From assembly GCF_016591975.1 (NCBI RefSeq), contig NZ_AP024169.1, positions 830,001-894,000 on the forward strand: a stretch of DNA of 64,000 nt, in the 5' to 3' direction. The notes below the pieces were generated by a model. It saw only the letters and a list, made by a program, of their open reading frames with translations, had not been told where the DNA came from and did no database searches. Origin of the DNA: Anaeromicropila herbilytica (GTDB lineage Bacteria > Bacillota > Clostridia > Lachnospirales > Lachnospiraceae). Both the position numbers and the translations under genes were made by a program. Below, one piece after another: positions 62,085-64,000 of the stretch (its first letter is position 1; each line of letters opens with the position of its first letter).

Positions 62085-62951
62085 ATGCAAAATAAAAACT
62101 TTTGTGTAGCTTTGTTGATGTTATTTGTAATTACTTTAACTGCCTGTGGTACGGGTGGATATAATTTGGGTAAGCTGGAAATTAACAAAGATAAAACTGG
62201 GAATATACAAGAAACACAGCCACCTGTAACCGAAAAAAGTCAAAGTAGTGATAATAATATGATTAATAATACCAAGAATGAGGATAATTCTAATAGTTCA
62301 ATTGAAAAAGTATACGAAACAAAAAAAGAAAGCTATATTTATAAAAATATTAAAATTGATTATCCTCAAATAATTAATTTTAATGATGTTAATAAGCAAA
62401 AATTAATTAATGAATTAATAAGAAACGATATTCTTAAAGTTCTAAATAATTATAAGGACAATAAGGATCATGTATCACTAATGATTGACTATAATGTGAT
62501 GTTAAAAAACTCCAAGCTGTTAAGTATAGAATACATTGGGCAAGAAAGTTTTGAAGATTACCCACGTGTTAATAACTTGTTTTACTCGACAAATATAAAT
62601 ATCAGTAATGTAAGTAAAATTAGATTGAAGGACATTATCAATATTGATGATAAATTTGTAAGTAAATTCATGAGCGAGAAATTCAAAGCTTTGATTTCTG
62701 AACTTAGTCCAATAAAGGAATTAAAAACCACAGAGGAATGGATGAACTTATTTAACACATCAGACTTAATTGAAAATGTAGGAACTGAAAATCAGTCAGA
62801 AACATATAGCTACCTAACAGAGGATTCTTTAGGAATTAGTGTTGGGGTTGGTCATAACGCTGGTGATCATGCAGAATTTGAAATCAAATACCAAGATTTG
62901 AAAGATAATATAAAAACTGAGAATGAAATTTGGAAAGATTTATTGCACTAA
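62085..62951 (+). CDS. Lipoprotein with DUF4163/DUF3298-like domain, candidate immunity protein
   Basis: 288 aa. Signal peptide with lipobox TLTAC, so it is anchored outside the membrane. A polar Asn/Ser/Lys linker (about 25-75) follows. The body reads IDYPQIINFNDVNKQKLINE, ISIEYIG-like strands, then FYSTNINISNVSKIRLKDII and a last strand block. This order is that of the DUF4163/DUF3298 fold found in PdaC and in RsiV, the Bacillus anti-sigma factor that binds lysozyme. It starts 48 nt after the RHS gene, whose tip resembles a lysozyme-like GH19 domain. Protection of the producer is a reasonable hypothesis. It is more AT-rich than the YD block upstream. Confidence 0.75.
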   Translation: MQNKNFCVALLMLFVITLTACGTGGYNLGKLEINKDKTGNIQETQPPVTEKSQSSDNNMINNTKNEDNSNSSIEKVYETKKESYIYKNIKIDYPQIINFNDVNKQKLINELIRNDILKVLNNYKDNKDHVSLMIDYNVMLKNSKLLSIEYIGQESFEDYPRVNNLFYSTNINISNVSKIRLKDIINIDDKFVSKFMSEKFKALISELSPIKELKTTEEWMNLFNTSDLIENVGTENQSETYSYLTEDSLGISVGVGHNAGDHAEFEIKYQDLKDNIKTENEIWKDLLH

Positions 62952-62989
62952 TTTTCAGCAACAAGCAAAAAGTAATATACATTTTACTG

Positions 62990-63011
62990 GCGGTTGTCTT
63001 CGGATGACCGC
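62990..63011 (+). terminator. Intrinsic terminator after the lipoprotein gene
   Basis: Stem GCGGTTGTC / GATGACCGC closed by a C(TTCG)G tetraloop, followed by TATTTTTG. A group II intron begins about 10 nt later. Confidence 0.9.
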
Positions 63012-63021
63012 TATTTTTGTG

Positions 63022-64000
63022 GTGCGCCCGGCGGGCGCACGTTTCAACGGGTGTAAGTCCCGAATCCGCCCGGTAGTGGGAAGGATATAGCCAATGGCAA
63101 GGGTGTCGTGGGTGACTGCGAATCTGAAGGAAGCCGGATGGCAAATCTCTGGTCTGACGTACAGAAATCACATCAGGCTATGCATGAGGGTAAGTCTGCC
63201 ATACAAGTCGAAGCCCAATAACTACACGGAATCATGCATGGTAAATGTGGCAGATGGATGGAGAGAAGGAACGTGTGAGTACCCGGGGAGATCTGGATGG
63301 AACGCCTTGAAAGAGGTAACTATTATCGCAAGGTAATACTGAACATGCAGAAGTCAGCAGAGGTCATATTAGCCGAGAGGCGAAGGACCGAATCAATAGG
63401 AGTCCCAAGTATAACCGAGAAAGGAGGAGTGGCTGATGAAGGCAGAAAACTCTGAAAACAGAGACTGTCCGCAAAGAGATAATGCGGAACATGAAGGGTA
63501 TGAGGAAGTTCGGAGGTCATTCCGCTCGATATGGAAAGAAAAGGGCAGTGCACAGCCAGAACTCTTGGAGAAGATACTGAACAAAGATAATCTTAACAGA
63601 GCTTATAAGAGGGTAAAGGCAAACAAGGGAGCACCGGGAATCGACGGTATTACAGTCGATGAAATAGGTGCATATCTACGGGAAAATCAGCAAAGAATTA
63701 TCGAGAAAATATACAAGGGTAAATATACACCCGACCCGGTAAGGCGTAAAGAAATCCCGAAAGCAGACGGTGGAACGCGAAAACTTGGTATTCCAACTGT
63801 CAAAGACCGTATTTTTCAGCAAGCCATTGCACAACAACTGATGCCGACATATGAGATGCAGTTTTCGGATGGAAGCTACGGTTACCGTCCGGGAAGAAGT
63901 GCGAAGGATGCCATTATTAAGGTCAAAGAGTATGCCGAAGAAGGTTACCGCTATGCGGTATCACTAGACCTATCAAGATACTTTGACACCCTAAATCACG
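63022..64000 (+). mobile_element. Group II intron (5' part, runs off right edge)
   Basis: The 5' end GTGCGCCCGGCGGGCGCAC matches the GUGYG start of bacterial group II introns. It is followed by a structured GC-rich RNA region (for example GTAAGTCCCGAATCCGCC, CCGGTAGTGGGAAGG) and an internal reverse-transcriptase ORF. Base composition is clearly less AT-rich than flanking genes. Insertion just behind an intrinsic terminator is the usual target of group IIC introns, but I cannot assign the class or see domains V/VI. Confidence 0.9.
63436..64000 (+). CDS. ltrA: Group II intron reverse transcriptase/maturase (partial, C-terminus off right edge)
   Basis: 188 codons visible, with AAGGAGG 8 nt before the ATG at 63436. 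The N-terminal RT0-RT2 regions read LEKILNKDNLNRAYKRVKAN, KGAPGIDGITVDEI, KYTPDPVRRKEIPKADGGTR and KLGIPTVKDRIFQQAIAQQL, then GSYGYRPGRSAKDAI and SLDLSRYFDTLNH. The catalytic YADD motif lies beyond the edge. It splices and mobilises the intron. Homology is unmistakable. Confidence 0.95.
   Translation, partial: MKAENSENRDCPQRDNAEHEGYEEVRRSFRSIWKEKGSAQPELLEKILNKDNLNRAYKRVKANKGAPGIDGITVDEIGAYLRENQQRIIEKIYKGKYTPDPVRRKEIPKADGGTRKLGIPTVKDRIFQQAIAQQLMPTYEMQFSDGSYGYRPGRSAKDAIIKVKEYAEEGYRYAVSLDLSRYFDTLNH

Noticed and set aside
63094..63336. 80-aa ORF in the intron 5' region
   Set aside because: It lies in the structured RNA part of the group II intron and has no protein-like pattern.

Overview
The window looks like chromosome from an anaerobic, spore-forming, motile, fibre-degrading Firmicute of the Lachnospiraceae. 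The closest type I can think of is Lachnoclostridium (Clostridium) phytofermentans, but that name is an inference from gene content, not from a search. The support is: AT-rich DNA with strong AGGAGG-type ribosome binding sites; sporulation genes (an H-type SASP, sigma-K-like promoters, a GerMN lipoprotein); flagellar-type proteins; several glycoside hydrolases (two GH5, a GH3, a GH2); CBM3 cellulose-binding modules; many Big_2-type surface proteins; and a HrcA/CIRCE heat-shock site.

Layout. 1-3.5 kb: a large secreted GH5 enzyme on the minus strand, cut by the left edge. 3.9-6.7 kb: a minus-strand cluster (cupin, unknown protein, Ser/Thr-type kinase, Ser-Asn-Tyr repeat protein) with sigma-K-like promoters, probably spore coat. 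6.9-10 kb: an operon of a methyltransferase, a VTT/DedA protein and an OmpR-type two-component system. 10.1-17.2 kb: CIRCE-Hsp20, arginase-like protein, EF-hand protein, SASP-H, a tiny Cys-rich protein and a yvl-like envelope operon with DUF2089. 17.7-27.8 kb: glutamine-type ABC transporter, a four-repeat OAA-family lectin, a quinone reductase-like protein, GH3, adenine deaminase and a secreted Ig protein. 28-31 kb: Big_2 surface protein and a CgeB-like glycosyltransferase among repeat elements. 31.2-36.9 kb: MoxR/DUF58/transglutaminase operon and a MotE-like protein. 37-42.2 kb: AraC regulator, GH2 beta-mannosidase and GH5 lipoprotein. 42.3-54.2 kb: membrane proteins, a rhomboid, an Agr-like two-component system, a FliD-like protein, AlkD, SEC-C protein, APC permease and the GerMN lipoprotein. 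54.4-63 kb: a probable c-di-GMP-II riboswitch, a 2473-aa RHS/YD-repeat protein with three CBM3 modules and a GH19-like tip, and a downstream lipoprotein that could be its immunity protein. From 63.0 kb: a group II intron with its reverse transcriptase, cut by the right edge.

Three families of small inverted-repeat elements are scattered through the intergenic regions: six copies of a roughly 250-bp element with terminal inverted repeats, two full and one partial copy of a 280-bp near-perfect palindrome, and a 62-bp two-hairpin unit. One 62-bp unit is nested inside a palindrome copy, and another supplies the ribosome binding site of the AraC gene.

The most unusual system is at 54.4-63 kb. A Sec-exported polymorphic-toxin-type protein that should stick to cellulose and carry a wall- or chitin-cleaving tip appears to be switched on by c-di-GMP. 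It is followed by a lipoprotein resembling the lysozyme-sensing RsiV/PdaC domain family. The second is the kinase plus Ser/Tyr-repeat pair under sigma-K-like promoters.
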